Of a stretch of 64,000 nucleotides of DNA, positions 44,740 through 55,464 are shown one piece after another. Under the pieces are notes generated by a model that saw only the letters and a list, made by a program, of their open reading frames with translations, was not told the DNA's origin and made no database searches. Source of the DNA: Paroedura picta (Eukaryota > Chordata > Lepidosauria > Squamata > Gekkonidae); NCBI RefSeq assembly GCF_049243985.1, contig NC_135372.1:96897318-96961317 (forward strand), written 5' to 3'. The position numbers were made by a program, and so were the translations under genes. Numbering within the stretch: position 1 is the stretch's first letter; each line of letters begins with the position of its first letter.

Positions 44740-46120
44740 TGCTAAATGTGAAACAGGAGATAAATGTGAAACAGGAGATGTCCATCAGGATATAGAGCTG
44801 GGTGTCATCTGCATATTGGTGACAACTCCAAGCTCTGGACCAGCTGGGCCAGAGAACTGATAAAGATGTTAAACAACATGGGGGAGAGAACTGCCCCCTA
44901 TTAAACTGTACAAGGGAGTGGAAAGGGATGTGATGACTCTTTTCCCCCACTAAACCTTTCTGTCTGGAGAAAAGAGATCAGCTGCTGGAGGGCTGTTCCA
45001 CGTATCCCAGCCCTGGCAAGACATCAGGCTAACAACTTGTGGTCAACCACATCAAATGTGGCTGACAGGTCTAACATCACGAATATAACCAAACCACCCT
45101 GATCCAGCTGGCTGTAGAAATCATCTATCAGAATGACCAGAATCATCTACACCCTGTGTCCAGGATGGAAGCTCAACTGGTATGGATCAAGCACTGAAGC
45201 TTCATCCAAGAATGCCAGGAGCTAGTCTGCAGCCATCTTGCCCAGAAACTGGGCAGTAGTTGGCTGGGACCCATGGGTTCAGCTATTGTTTCTTCAGTAA
45301 AGGGTGGATCACTGCCCCCTTCAGCTCCCCTGGGAACTCCCAGATGACAGGGTGAGGTTGTCAGTATCCCTCAGTGGTCCCCTGTCTGCTGGTCACTCAT
45401 TTTGAGCAGCCAGGATGGACAGGGTTCAAGGGGCCAAGTAGTTGTTCTCACTGACCCAGCAATTTTTCCACTTCAATTAAAGACAGCTGAGTGAAGCCAT
45501 CAAACATTATCCCTCAAGACAACCACAGAGCCTCCAGTTCATGTTCTGTCTGAAGCATGGTGGGTGGGTCCCGGCAGAGTGACTAACTGCATAAAAGCTC
45601 GCTAATGTCTCACAGCTCAGAACCAATTAACTAAAATTTTGGCTCCCCTCCTCAATGGTGGAAAAAGACCAAACTACCCTAAACAATTGTGCTGGGCAAG
45701 AGCCCATGGATGTGATAGCAGAGGTGAAATATCTTCACTGCCATCTCATATGTTTTCATCAACATGTGGTTGGATGTTCTTGCTTCATCATGAGTCTTCC
45801 TCCACATTCCCTCTAACCGACTCACATTCCTTTTTGTCTCCCACAGCTCTGTGGTATACCATGGAGCCAGTTTGAGGCAAGAGAGGAGAGGGTGTCTGGG
45901 AGTGATCTTGCCAATGGGAGCAGACAGGCAGGTTTGCCAGTCCTCCATGAGTACCACCAACAAGTCGCCAGGAGGCATCGGGTCCCACAGCATTCAGGAA
46001 TCCAGTTGGATCCATAAGTTTCTGTAGGTAGGCTAAAATACACCTGTCATCCAAACAGGAATGGTGGTACCCGAATCCAGGCCTTCAGAACATAGTGATC
46101 TGACCATGGGACTTTCCTTG
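44740..46120 (-). mobile_element. L2-like LINE, endonuclease-RT linker to YADD
   Basis: Minus strand, in order from high to low coordinates: LVVLMEDWQTCLSAPIGKIT and TSNHMLMKTYEMAVK linker (45990-45700), motif A VMLDLSATFDVVDHKLL (about 45080-45020), an RT motif-B-like LFNIF segment near 44870, and the active-site HQYADDTQLYILMD near 44820-44780. YADD is intact but the frame is broken many times. Same family as the endonuclease piece at 35150-36190. Confidence 0.85.
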
Positions 46121-46289
46121 CTCCTTCTTCATCTCCTACTCCCCTTTCGTTTTCTTGCTAATAGCTAGCTGCTCTCAGGTCAAGAGCACACTGGAGAGGA
46201 CAGTCTTTTATTTATGTATTTATTTATTTAATATTTTTATAAATATAATTTTTAAAATATTTTTATAAATATTTGACTTTCACTCCCTT

Positions 46290-47005
46290 TTCTTCTCAGT
46301 TAATGGCCATTTTAGAGTGCCTTCCTAATGGCATAGAACTGGTATGAAGAGACTTTTTCCTCTGCTGAGGAGCAGCATGCTTCATTAATCTTGGAGGTGC
46401 CAGCAGACCTCAGAGAAGCAAAGGCAATGGTGACTATCACCATGGAACATACAAATTTGGCAGATTGTGCAGAATCAGCTATGGAGCCGTGGCAGTATTC
46501 TAAGCCTGCCAAAAGCCCTGATGAAAGCCCAAGCTGTCTGACATAGTGGCTGTGATTTAGGACTGTGATAATGGCAGCAGCCACTTTGATGACTGGAAGC
46601 CCATTGCTATAGGGCAATTACAGCCTACGGACAAACAAATGCATAGCCATTTCACCACCTAATTCAGCCAACACCATGTCTAAGGCAGCCATCAGTAGAT
46701 ATCTGCAGTCATGTATCATTGAAGTCTATAAGGTCAAGGGGTATGCTCCATTAGCAGTTCTGCTACTAACATGGCCTTTGCTCAAAGGACTTTGGTATAA
46801 GAGGCTTGCAAGGGCGTGACATGGCTGACACTGTCAACATTTATAAGGCAGTATAAAATTGCCACAATGAGTGCAATGAGTGCAGCCTTCAGCCCTAGGG
46901 CCTTACAACTAGTGGTAAATAGTGGAGATATTTGCCCACCCTAATCATGGGACTGCTCTTGTAAACTGTACTGATTCAGAGTAACCAATGGTTACTCACC
47001 AAGAA
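46290..47005 (+). mobile_element. DIRS-type retroelement fossil
   Basis: An old, heavily broken DIRS remnant. A short block near 46800-46865 resembles the C-terminal part of the recombinase (ACKGVTWLTLSTFIRQYKI, compare family text TWSSPSTFVRHY). The right end carries the palindromic AGTAACCAATGGTTACT at 46981-46997. Boundaries uncertain. Confidence 0.5.
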
Positions 47006-47017
47006 GGGTACTTAGAC

Positions 47018-47600
47018 CAGGGCAGAGTCTGCACTTACTTTGTTTATTCCATTGTCAATCCTGAATTCAGATCGCTTTGAACTCGGATCTTCCTCTTCCC
47101 CCCCCCTCCCCATTGAAACAGGAAAGTCTTCTGCACTGGTTAGGGTAGTTCAGAAGGGGGGGGGGAGCCAAGCCTCTTTCTTTCTTTTCTTGAAGGGGAG
47201 AAGGGAGAGGAGCCAGGCAGGGAGACTCTTTCTTTTCTTGGAGGGGAGGGGGAGAAGATTGAAAAAGGCAGAGAAGGGAGAAAATATCCAGGACCGACAG
47301 AAATTGAGAGAAATTAGGGGCTTCTCCTTTAAGGCAAATTCGTCACATGACCACCTGTGGCCAATCACGGGCCCTCTACCATGAGGAGAGCCTCGATTCA
47401 AAACAATGCGATTTTATAATATATTCAGGATTAAAAGCACATTAAAAGATATCGGACAATAAAGGTAGGATCACTCCAGATCAGTCCTTCTTGCTGCAGA
47501 AGGAAATTTTAAATCGTCCCAAATCCAAACGGAAATCGCATTCTGTGTAGAGGGCAGGAACTGAATCGATCTGGAGTTGGAATAAAAGTTCCATGCAGTT
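47018..47600. mobile_element. Probable MITE, class uncertain
   Basis: Left end CAGGGCAGAGTCTGCACTTA and right end CATGCAGTTTACACCCAG are partly inverse of each other (about 10 of 15). The interior holds GATCGCTTTGAACTCGGATC and its distant echo GAATCGATCTGGAGTTGG near the other end. No target duplication is clear. Homopolymer G tract at 47157-47166. Confidence 0.4.
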
Positions 47601-47639
47601 TACACCCAGGAGGATATCCTGTCTTTTCCCTTATTCACC

Positions 47640-47751
47640 AGTGTCCATCTCATCTGAGCCTCTGGGGAGGGTGGTACATAAATATAATTAATAAATAAAT
47701 GAATGAATGAATGAATGAATGAATGAATGAATGAATGAATGAATGAATAAC

Positions 47752-47782
<31 letters not shown>

Positions 47783-47803
47783 AACTAAATAAATAAATAA
47801 ATA
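47640..47803 (+). repeat. L2-type tail expanded into (AATG)n(AAAT)n
   Basis: CTGGGGAGGGTGGTACATAA then AATAAATAAATG leads into about 13 GAAT units (47700-47748) and an AAAT tract to 47803: an L2-type 3' tail with microsatellite growth. Confidence 0.85.
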
Positions 47804-48179
47804 CATCTTGTCTCTTTAGGCAGATAAATGTGAACTGGTTGGGGTAAATTATCTCCCCAAAAGTTAGAAAAGCATGCAACAGGATAACCTATCATTGATA
47901 TCTTGATGATGATGTCTGACTCTTGATGATCCTATGGCACAACTGATGCCATATTTTCTGGTCTTGCACAGCTTACTGATACCTTGAAGTTCTTCTAATT
48001 CTCTAACAGTTAAGACTTTAAGTATGCTGTACTGTATGGTTCTTCCTGGGTTTTTCCCATTATGTTATCACCTTTTCTAGCTTATTATTTAATTTAATTT
48101 AATTATTATTTAATTTTTAGACTGCCATTCTCCAATTAGGTTTAACACTTGCATTGTTTGTTCCTTTAGTTATTCTTAT

Positions 48180-48365
48180 GTCAGTAGTTATAGCTCTTGA
48201 AGTTTCAAGATAGGAAGTGAGTACCTCCCACTGTGGGAGACAGGAAGTCAAATGTTTTGGCCCTGTCTCCCTCATTGAGAGGCGGGAAACACCCACCAAG
48301 ACATCGTCCTGGTCTCAGATGAGTAACCATTGGTCTTGATGAGTAACCAATGGTAATTTTCTGCA
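48180..48365. mobile_element. DIRS-type terminal repeat fossil
   Basis: Short block (CCTCCCACTGTGGGAG, GAGTAACCATTGG, GAGTAACCAATGG) sharing the GTAACCAATGG word with the end of the DIRS remnant at 46970-47005 and the CCCACC word with 41560-41640. Probably a terminal or inverted repeat of the same fossil family. Tentative. Confidence 0.4.
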
Positions 48366-48710
48366 CATTTTCTTGACTTTTCCTTTCTACATGTGCGCTT
48401 CAATGACTCCATAGAGGCTGTCAGGAGCATGGTTATCTTGGCTGTGGCAATTCATCACTCCCCCCCCCCCCCGCTTTTTTAATGAACATGCTATGGCAGC
48501 TCCATTCAAATTTTAACTGCAAATATGTAATAGCAAAAGACCATTATAGTACCACAGAATAACTGTGATTTCTAAACCATGATTTGATCAAATTCAAGTT
48601 GCGATATTTCAGTGCATATGATGGTTTGTTGGCTAGCATTAATGTGAGATTTCAAAGCAGAATTTGTAATTGGTTTGTTAACCACAGTTTCTATGAATTG
48701 CAGTTCATTA

Positions 48711-48991
48711 AAGACAAAGGTAAAGGTATCCCCTGTGCAAGCACCGAGTCATGTCTGACCCTTGGGGTGACGCCCTCTAGCGTTTTCATGGCAGACTCAA
48801 TACAGGGGTTTGCCAGTGCCTTCCCATTACCATTTACCCCTCAGCAAGCTGGGTACTCATTTTACCGACCTCAGAAGGATGGAAGGCTGAGTCGACCCTG
48901 AGCCGGCTGCTGGGATCGAACTCCCAGCCTCATGTGCAGAGCTTTCAGACTGCATGACTGCTGCCTTACCACTCTGCACCACAAGAGGCTC
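48711..48991 (-). mobile_element. tRNA-derived SINE with perfect 12-bp TSD
   Basis: Minus reading: AGCCTCTTGTGGTGCAGAGT, GGTAAGGCAGCAGTCATGCA (A box), GGGAGTTCGATCCCAGCAGC (B box), then a body through CTGAGGTCGGTAAAATGAGT and a tail of ACCTTTACC type. It is flanked by TGCAGTTCATTA at 48699-48710 and 48992-49003. A different SINE family from the GAGCCAGCTTGGTGTAG one. Pol III promoter boxes are intact. Confidence 0.93.
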
Positions 48992-49132
48992 TGCAGTTCA
49001 TTATGATATCTAAATTCACAAATTATAAACTATTGCAGCTGCCTGTCCACAGTGACAGCAGACAGAGGTCAAGATTGTCTTTCTCTGTTTGGGAGGTGGG
49101 AGAGAAGCAGATAAATCAAAATTATACATTTA

Positions 49133-49408
49133 GAGCCAGCTTGGTGTAGTGGTTAGGAGTGCAGACTTCTAATCTGGTGAGCCGGGTTTGATTCTGCACT
49201 CCCCCACATGCAGCCAGCTGGCTCGCCACAGCACTGATAAAGCTGTTCTGACCAAGCAGTAATATCAGTGCTCTTTCAGCCTCACTCACCTCACAGGGTG
49301 TCTATTGTGGGGAGAGGAAAGGGAAGGCGAATGTAAGCTGCTTTGAGACTCTTTCGGGTAGAGAAAAACGGTATATAAGAATCAACTCTTCTTTTTCTTC
49401 TTCTAGAC
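49133..49408 (+). mobile_element. tRNA-derived SINE
   Basis: Starts GAGCCAGCTTGGTGTAGTGG, TTAGGAGTGCAGACTTCTAA, B box GGGTTTGATTC. The body has CTCACCTCACAGGGTGTC, and the 3' part AACGGTATATAAGAATCAAC ends in a TCTTCTTTTTCTTCTTC tail. It is interrupted right at the tail by the next hAT element. Confidence 0.92.
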
Positions 49409-49816
49409 CAGTGGTCCCCAACCTTTTAATCACCCGGGACCACTCAACGCCTTTTACTGAGGCCTGGCGTGTGTGGGAGTGGGGTAGTTTACTCCTCTAC
49501 TCTCAACCACTGCCCTAACGCTCTTTGATCGCTATGGTGATGTTTAAACATCCCTTCAAAATAAAATACAGACATGCCACAACAATGAACATAAGAAACA
49601 TTTTATTTTCATGGAAATTTTAACTCATGACAATGACAAATCAATGGGAACCCTGAGCTTGTTTCTCTGCAACGAGATAGTCCCATCTGGGAGTGATGGG
49701 AGACAATGACACCCGAAGGGTGTTGTAAAGGGCCGGGAAGGGGGGGGAGGCGTTCTTCGCGGCCCACCTCCAATTAGTCGATGGACCACATGTGGACCAC
49801 AGGTTGGGGATCGCTA
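49409..49816. mobile_element. Non-autonomous hAT element with intact 8-bp TSD
   Basis: Begins CAGTGGTCCCCAACC and ends GGTTGGGGATCGCTA, between perfect ttctagac octamers at 49401-49408 and 49817-49824. Shares TTTTACTGAGGCCTGG with the element at 5104-5408. It landed in the SINE tail at 49400, so it is younger than that SINE. No transposase. Confidence 0.9.
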
Positions 49817-49824
49817 TTCTAGAC

Positions 49825-51500
49825 AACTAGCCATAGTTTATTGTTTGCCCGAGCAAGTCCTGGTTTATTGTGACATCTGAATGTGCCATTTATATTGAAA
49901 AATAAACAGATTTTCCTCATATTAGCTTCAACACTAGGAAAAGCACTTAGTACAAAATCATGTCTTTATAAAAATTACATTCAAGTTTTTGCAATGAAGG
50001 CCTGATATATCTCTGATCAAATTAAGGTCCGAATCTAATTTGAAAAAGATGGTGAGCATCGCTGGACTATGTATTATTGGATGGATCCTGCAAGTTAGAG
50101 GTAACCTTGTTATACTACTTGCTTTTCTACGGCTTGTATAATTGAACAGATTAAATGTAATTTTTGGTCTGAGAAATTATATGGTTTAGAACTCCTATGA
50201 TTTTATCTGGAAGATTTTAGCTGTTTCTTGGAGACAGTCTCACAAGACCTCAGCTTTCATTAAAAAAAAAAAAAGGCACCAGCCTTAAACACACCCTTGA
50301 GTAAATCTTACAGTGTTTATGATCCTGTATTTTTAACTTTCCTGCCAGAACAGAAGAGCTATACGTTATGACTAAAGAGAGGCCCTATAGTTTCCAAAAC
50401 TATAAAACAAACTTCATTTTAAAAAACCTATATTGATAAACCAATCCCAGGGGACCCATCATGCTTTCCTGGCCACTTGGAGTCAGTAGTCCTGCACTCA
50501 ACACCTAATCTGTCTCCTGTGTAAGCAAACAAGCATTCTGTTAGGTGTTTTCAGTCAGTGTTTATAATTTCTGACCACATGTTGTTAAGAACTGTTGATT
50601 CATAAACCACTTTTGAAAAGGATTATTTTTGAGGAAGACCAGTTTGCCCATGTGCATTATGTTTGCAGATTCATTGAAGAACCGGGTCAGCTATAAATGA
50701 GGAGGCAGGAATCAAACATGCTGAATTGTGCTGAGTATTGCTTACGCATGTGCTTTCCTTTAGCACCTGTTTTACCTTAAAGCTGACTGCCAACTGAATC
50801 ACAGTCTTAGTGCAGGCCCTTCAGGGTGAGCTGAGAAGCCAAAATAGCATGGGAAAAGGACTTCTGCTCTCTCTTGCCATGCTTCATCTTTTGAAATATC
50901 TTTCCCATTGTGGGGGGACTGGCTGGTGGCAATGGCTATAGGCAATTTGTATAGGACCAGGGCCACCACATGCAAGCCTCGCCTTGTCTTGCTCAGAGCT
51001 GCGGCATGAGGTGGCCTGAGGTAAATCTTACCTCATATACAATAAGCCTCCAGCCCACTGGGAAAACATCTGCACTTTTCCTGGTGGCCCTAATGGTTGA
51101 TCCACCCCAGAAGCATTTGTTCATACAGGAGCATGGCAGTCACTTGTGCTGAAATGATTTAACCAATGGTGCATTAATCAGGACTGCTTCCTCATGGGGA
51201 TGAAACAAGGTAGCCCCCACTGTGAAACCACAGCAAGTAAAGTAAGTGGGAGGGGACAGTGTCTGAACCTGCTGGCCTTGATGCTACCTCCTCCGCATTC
51301 TCTCTGTCAACAGTGCAGAAGTGATGGTGTGATGACAATCACACAGCCACCTCTCACATCCCCATCATTTCCCCTTTCCCCTTTCCAACTGCACTGTGGC
51401 TCAGCTGTGAAATGAAAAACATGTCATTATATAAATTGTCTTTATTATTTTCATACAGCTCATGCCTCAGTGATCTCTGTATTCTTGCTCACCACCAAAC
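49825..51500. other. Intergenic, nothing recognised
   Basis: No supported gene or named repeat. Confidence 0.35.
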
Positions 51501-51529
51501 TTACCTCATGGCAGCAAACCCAGAGTCTT

Positions 51530-52760
51530 TACATTTGATACCTTAATGATTCAGTCTGTGGGTTCAGAGACCAGGACACTGGGAATTCATGTCAGCTGAC
51601 CCCAGCACAATAGTATGAGAACCAAAACTGAACTGAAGAAATCCCAATACGCCCCAGCTTATATACATGCACAAACAAAAGGATCTTCCTGCCAGTGCGC
51701 ACTCTAGGTCAGTTTCATTTAAAACTGACTGGATCCTGCAGTCAGGATCTGGCCACACACTGGCTGATGCAAGTGCAGAGTTCGAATTCTGCCTTAGGCC
51801 TCAAGCTCTGTCCTCAACTGGACTACAGACAAAACACCCCTCCCCCCTTAAGTAATCACTTAACAGATGATGCACAAAGTCCTGGAGGTACAAGAGTGTG
51901 ATGTGAGTCCGTGGGAACCTCCACAGTTCTGGAACTGACGAAAGTCCAGTGGCTTCTGCGGTTGTGGGTTGTGCTGTAGGGATGCTGGCTGCTGGCTTGG
52001 TGTCCTAGTGCTCTTGATGCACCTGGATTGGAACAGGCGGCAGCAGGTCCTCTATAATGGCTGGTGTTGTTGGAGCTGGACTGGCCAGAGCCTCCGAGCT
52101 GGTAGTCCTGGGGTCATATCAACATGCCATGTCTACATGGCAGACCGTGTGGCCATCTGACAACTGGACTTGATAGGAAATGGGTCTTGTAGCCTGAGTG
52201 ACCTTTATGGGGACCCAGTTGGGGCCAGCTTCATAGTTCTGAATGTAGACTGGATCCTCTGGCGTGAAGGCGCGAGGGGCTGCCATCTCCATCTGGCTGG
52301 GTGCCCTGGAGGCATCGTGGTCTGGATGCAGGCATTTGAGTAGCACAGTCAGCCACCTGCTCATTAATAGTTCCACTGGGCTCTTACCAGTGAGGGATGA
52401 CAGGGTGACATGCTGGCATGTGAAGAAATTTGTGAGTCTCTGGTGCCAGTCTCCCTGTGACATCTGGGAGAAAGTGTCCTTGGTTGTAGGAACCATCTTC
52501 TCAGCCTGTCTGCACAGTGCAGCATAAACACAGTAATGGATTCTCTGTTTTGTTGAATGCACTAGTAGAACGTGTGGCGGCTAGCAGTCTCCCTAGTGTG
52601 TGTGTTGTAGTGCTCCTGCAGGTGGTGGAAGAACTAGTCATGGTCAGCTTATTTGACATTGTCTAGTGTGAACAGGTCCTTGGCAAGGCCTGGAAAAGTT
52701 ATCTTCCTGAAGACTTTGGAGTACCACCATCAATCAGAGACCAGCGATCTTATAGGGTAA
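51530..52760 (-). mobile_element. Ty3/gypsy LTR retroelement fossil, 3' end
   Basis: Minus-strand remnant. An integrase C-terminal part (QGDWHQRLTNFFTCQHV, TGKSPVELLMSRWL, then a chromatin-binding-like QVQLSDGHTVCHVDM) spans about 52560-52120. A purine-rich tract (about 51845-51857) and an LTR follow, the LTR spanning roughly 51545-51845 with a TATATAAG box. Broken, 5' portion absent. Same family as 54190-55460. Old. Confidence 0.8.
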
Positions 52761-52764
52761 AACT

Positions 52765-53780
52765 TTTATTTCAATGGAAACTTGCTTTTGTGCATGCCTG
52801 TGTGTGCATGCTCCAGTTTGTTTCAGACTTTTTTTGCATAGAGGATACAAAAGTTGCTTTAAAAAATTCAATTGTTTCCTTAAATGTCAAGAGGACATTT
52901 TCCTCCTTTAAACAGAGCAAAATGCAGTAACAGAAAGACAAGGAATGAGGGAAATATTCTAACAGGTTGCTCTTTCACTCTGGTGATTGCAGTTAATGCA
53001 ATAGCATTTGGAGAGAGGAAAGTTTTGAGTTTAATACTTACTACACTGACTGCTAATTGATCATATGGATCCATTTAACTTAAGAAGCAATCCAATTGTA
53101 CATTGCTGGAACAACTTTTCCTCCTTCTCCAAATGTATGGTTGAAACACCTCTTCAAGGACTGAATGTGATCTCTTCTTTACTCACAGTACACGATCAAT
53201 TGAATGCCCCTTTCAGAGTCACATTTAGTTGTTTAGTCCAGCTTTAGTTGTTATTGGTCTGATGGACATTAACATTTGTGAATCATCGGAAATGTATGCT
53301 TACTATTGCATCATCTTCATCTTTTGGTAATAAGCTTTCCAGCAAGCCTGCATGGAAAGGCCCAGATGAAAAAGATTTGCATGTTGTTAATGGGAAATGA
53401 ATTGTACTTTGCCCTGAGGGCTTTGTGGTATGAGGAAGACAACACAAGATCTGAGAGTGACCTCATGCCATCTCCTTTGGGTTGCTTTTCCAAATGAAGA
53501 TAGGGGACCACATAGCTACAATCCAATATGTGTATTTATTTCTGTGTAAACACTTTATAGTTGCAGAAACCTCTTAAAAACAGAACAAGAAGGAAGCAGC
53601 CACTTTGATCTGTGATGTGGTGCCTGTTTATCTAAATGTGAATGTTTCTTTTTAATTTGCCTGTTGGGATGTTTGTCTTTTGCTTTTGGCTACAGAATGA
53701 ACTTAAGTTATCATATTAAATAGAGAACAATTTCTTATAGTTTCATAGTTTTAAAAAGGAATTTCTACACTGCAGATAGT
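52765..53780. other. Intergenic, nothing recognised
   Basis: Lies between the two inverted gypsy remnants. AT-rich, unique-looking. Confidence 0.35.
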
Positions 53781-53784
53781 GTGC

Positions 53785-53965
53785 TGGAAGCCTGGGCTCA
53801 AACCCCACTCAGCCAGGAAGTTCACTTGGTGACCTTGAGATGGCCACACTTTCACAGGCAGTCTAGCCTACCTCAAAAGGTTGTGAGAATGAAGAAAGGA
53901 AAAGCCATGTATTCTCCTCTGTACTTCTTGGAGGAAAAGCGAGATGAAACATGTAGTTGATAAAT
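53785..53965 (+). mobile_element. MIR-like CORE-SINE fragment
   Basis: GCTCAAACCCCACTCAGCCA, TCACTTGGTGACCTTGAG and CTACCTCAAAAGGTTGTGAG follow the order of a MIR-type SINE: B-box end, core with GTGACCTTG, then the CCTCAnAGGGTTGTnGTGAG block. Confidence 0.65.
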
Positions 53966-53966
53966 A

Positions 53967-54040
53967 GAAGAGGAAGAAGAGCTGTTTTTTTGTACCCTGG
54001 TTTTTACTAGCTGAAGGAGTCTCAAAGCAGCTTACCTGGG
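53967..54040 (-). mobile_element. SINE 3' fragment
   Basis: GAAGAGGAAGAAGAGCTG then GTCTCAAAGCAGCTTACCT is the minus-orientation 3' end of the GAGCCAGCTTGGTGTAG SINE family. The head is missing. Confidence 0.6.
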
Positions 54041-54189
54041 CTTTTCAGCTGGCAAAAGCTCTGTGAGCTTAGGCAGATTGTCTAGGCAGAAGGGATTGTG
54101 TCAGTGCTTGGCTCTTGTTACCCTTCTTTTCATGCCAAGGGAAATTCCAATTGTCACTTTGAGGTCAGGAGGCGAATTTCATCTAGGCC

Positions 54190-55460
54190 AGACTGGCCAG
54201 GGATTTTGTTTTTTTTGGGGGGGGCAACATCTGGGCATCTAGATTGGGGTCACTGTAGGTGGGCAGGTAGTTGCGTAATTGTGGACTTTTTCAACATGGC
54301 TGGAGGTGGTTCCAGTTTTGGCAATGACCTCAGCCATGGTCATCTGTGCTCTGCACCATCTCTACACAACCCATGGATTTCCAGATGTCTCTGACAATGG
54401 GGCAAAGTCCATCTCATCAGAGTTCAAAGAGTTCCTCATGGCCCACCATATCTGGCATGTCATGTCAGTCTCATTTTATCCATACACCAACAGACAAGCA
54501 GAGTTCATAATCTGTACCACCAAACACATGCTATCCTAGTTGACCCAGGGAGAATGGCATCAGTGGCTCACCAACTTCCTTGTACATCAACATGTCACCC
54601 CAGTGTCGGTCACTGGCAAGAGCCCAGGGGAGCTACTGATGACCCAATGGCTAAAAACTCTTCTTGACCATCTGAATCCAGATCACAATGCCTCCAAAGT
54701 GCCCAGCCAAGTAGAGACAGCTGCCCTTAGTTCATGCTGGACAACCTAGTCTACATATGGAACTACGGGGCCAGCCCCATTTGGGTTCTTGCAACTCTGA
54801 TGCAACCTATAGAACCTGTCTCCTACCAGGTCCAGTCACTTGACAGCCATACCCTCTGCCTCCACGTGGACCAGGTATAGCACCAAACCCTGGACTGAGG
54901 AGCCAGCCTAGCAACTCCTGACACAGCCAACAGTGGGGACATGCCTTTGCATGCTCCAGTACCGGTTCTTCTTGATCAGCTAACTGCAGAGCCAGCATCC
55001 AGCAATCTGGCAACCAACCCATATCTCCGGACACCACTGCACCGGCCCCAGCTCCTGAGCTGTGCCAGTCCACAAGGGCTCATATCACACCCCGGTGACT
55101 ATCTAAGGGGAAAGGGGTTTTATGTTTGCAGACCTGGCAAGGTCTGAACTTGAGGTCTGAGATAGGATCGTAAGTCTGCACTGCAATTAGCCAATGCATG
55201 GCTAAATCCCGACTGCAGGATCCTGTTGCTGTAGCAACCGCTCAGAAACGGGAGGTGTCAGCGGGGGCATGACAGATCCAGTCAAAGCACAATTGACCAA
55301 TAGCACGCACTGGCAGGAAGATCCTATTGTCTGTGCATGTATATAAGTTGGGGTATTTGGTGGGGTATTTCATTCAGTTCAGTTCTTGTACCATTCTGGG
55401 GTCACAATAAAGAGCTCAAATCACTTCCAGTGTTAGTGTCCACCTCTGAAACCATGGATT
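54190..55460 (+). mobile_element. Ty3/gypsy LTR retroelement fossil, 3' end
   Basis: Plus-strand remnant with integrase text (DNGAKSISSEFKEFLMAHH, TGKSPGELLMTQWL), a purine-rich tract near 55108-55120, and a 3' LTR from about 55121 to 55455 carrying TATATAAG (about 55339) and AATAAAG (about 55406). Broken, 5' half absent. Same family as 51530-52760, opposite orientation. Old. Confidence 0.82.
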
Positions 55461-55464
55461 TTAC

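Noticed and set aside
49133-49210. tRNA-like A and B boxes
   Set aside because: Part of a SINE head; no intact cloverleaf or acceptor stem, so not a tRNA gene. The same applies at 43.2, 44.3, 48.9 and 62.1 kb.
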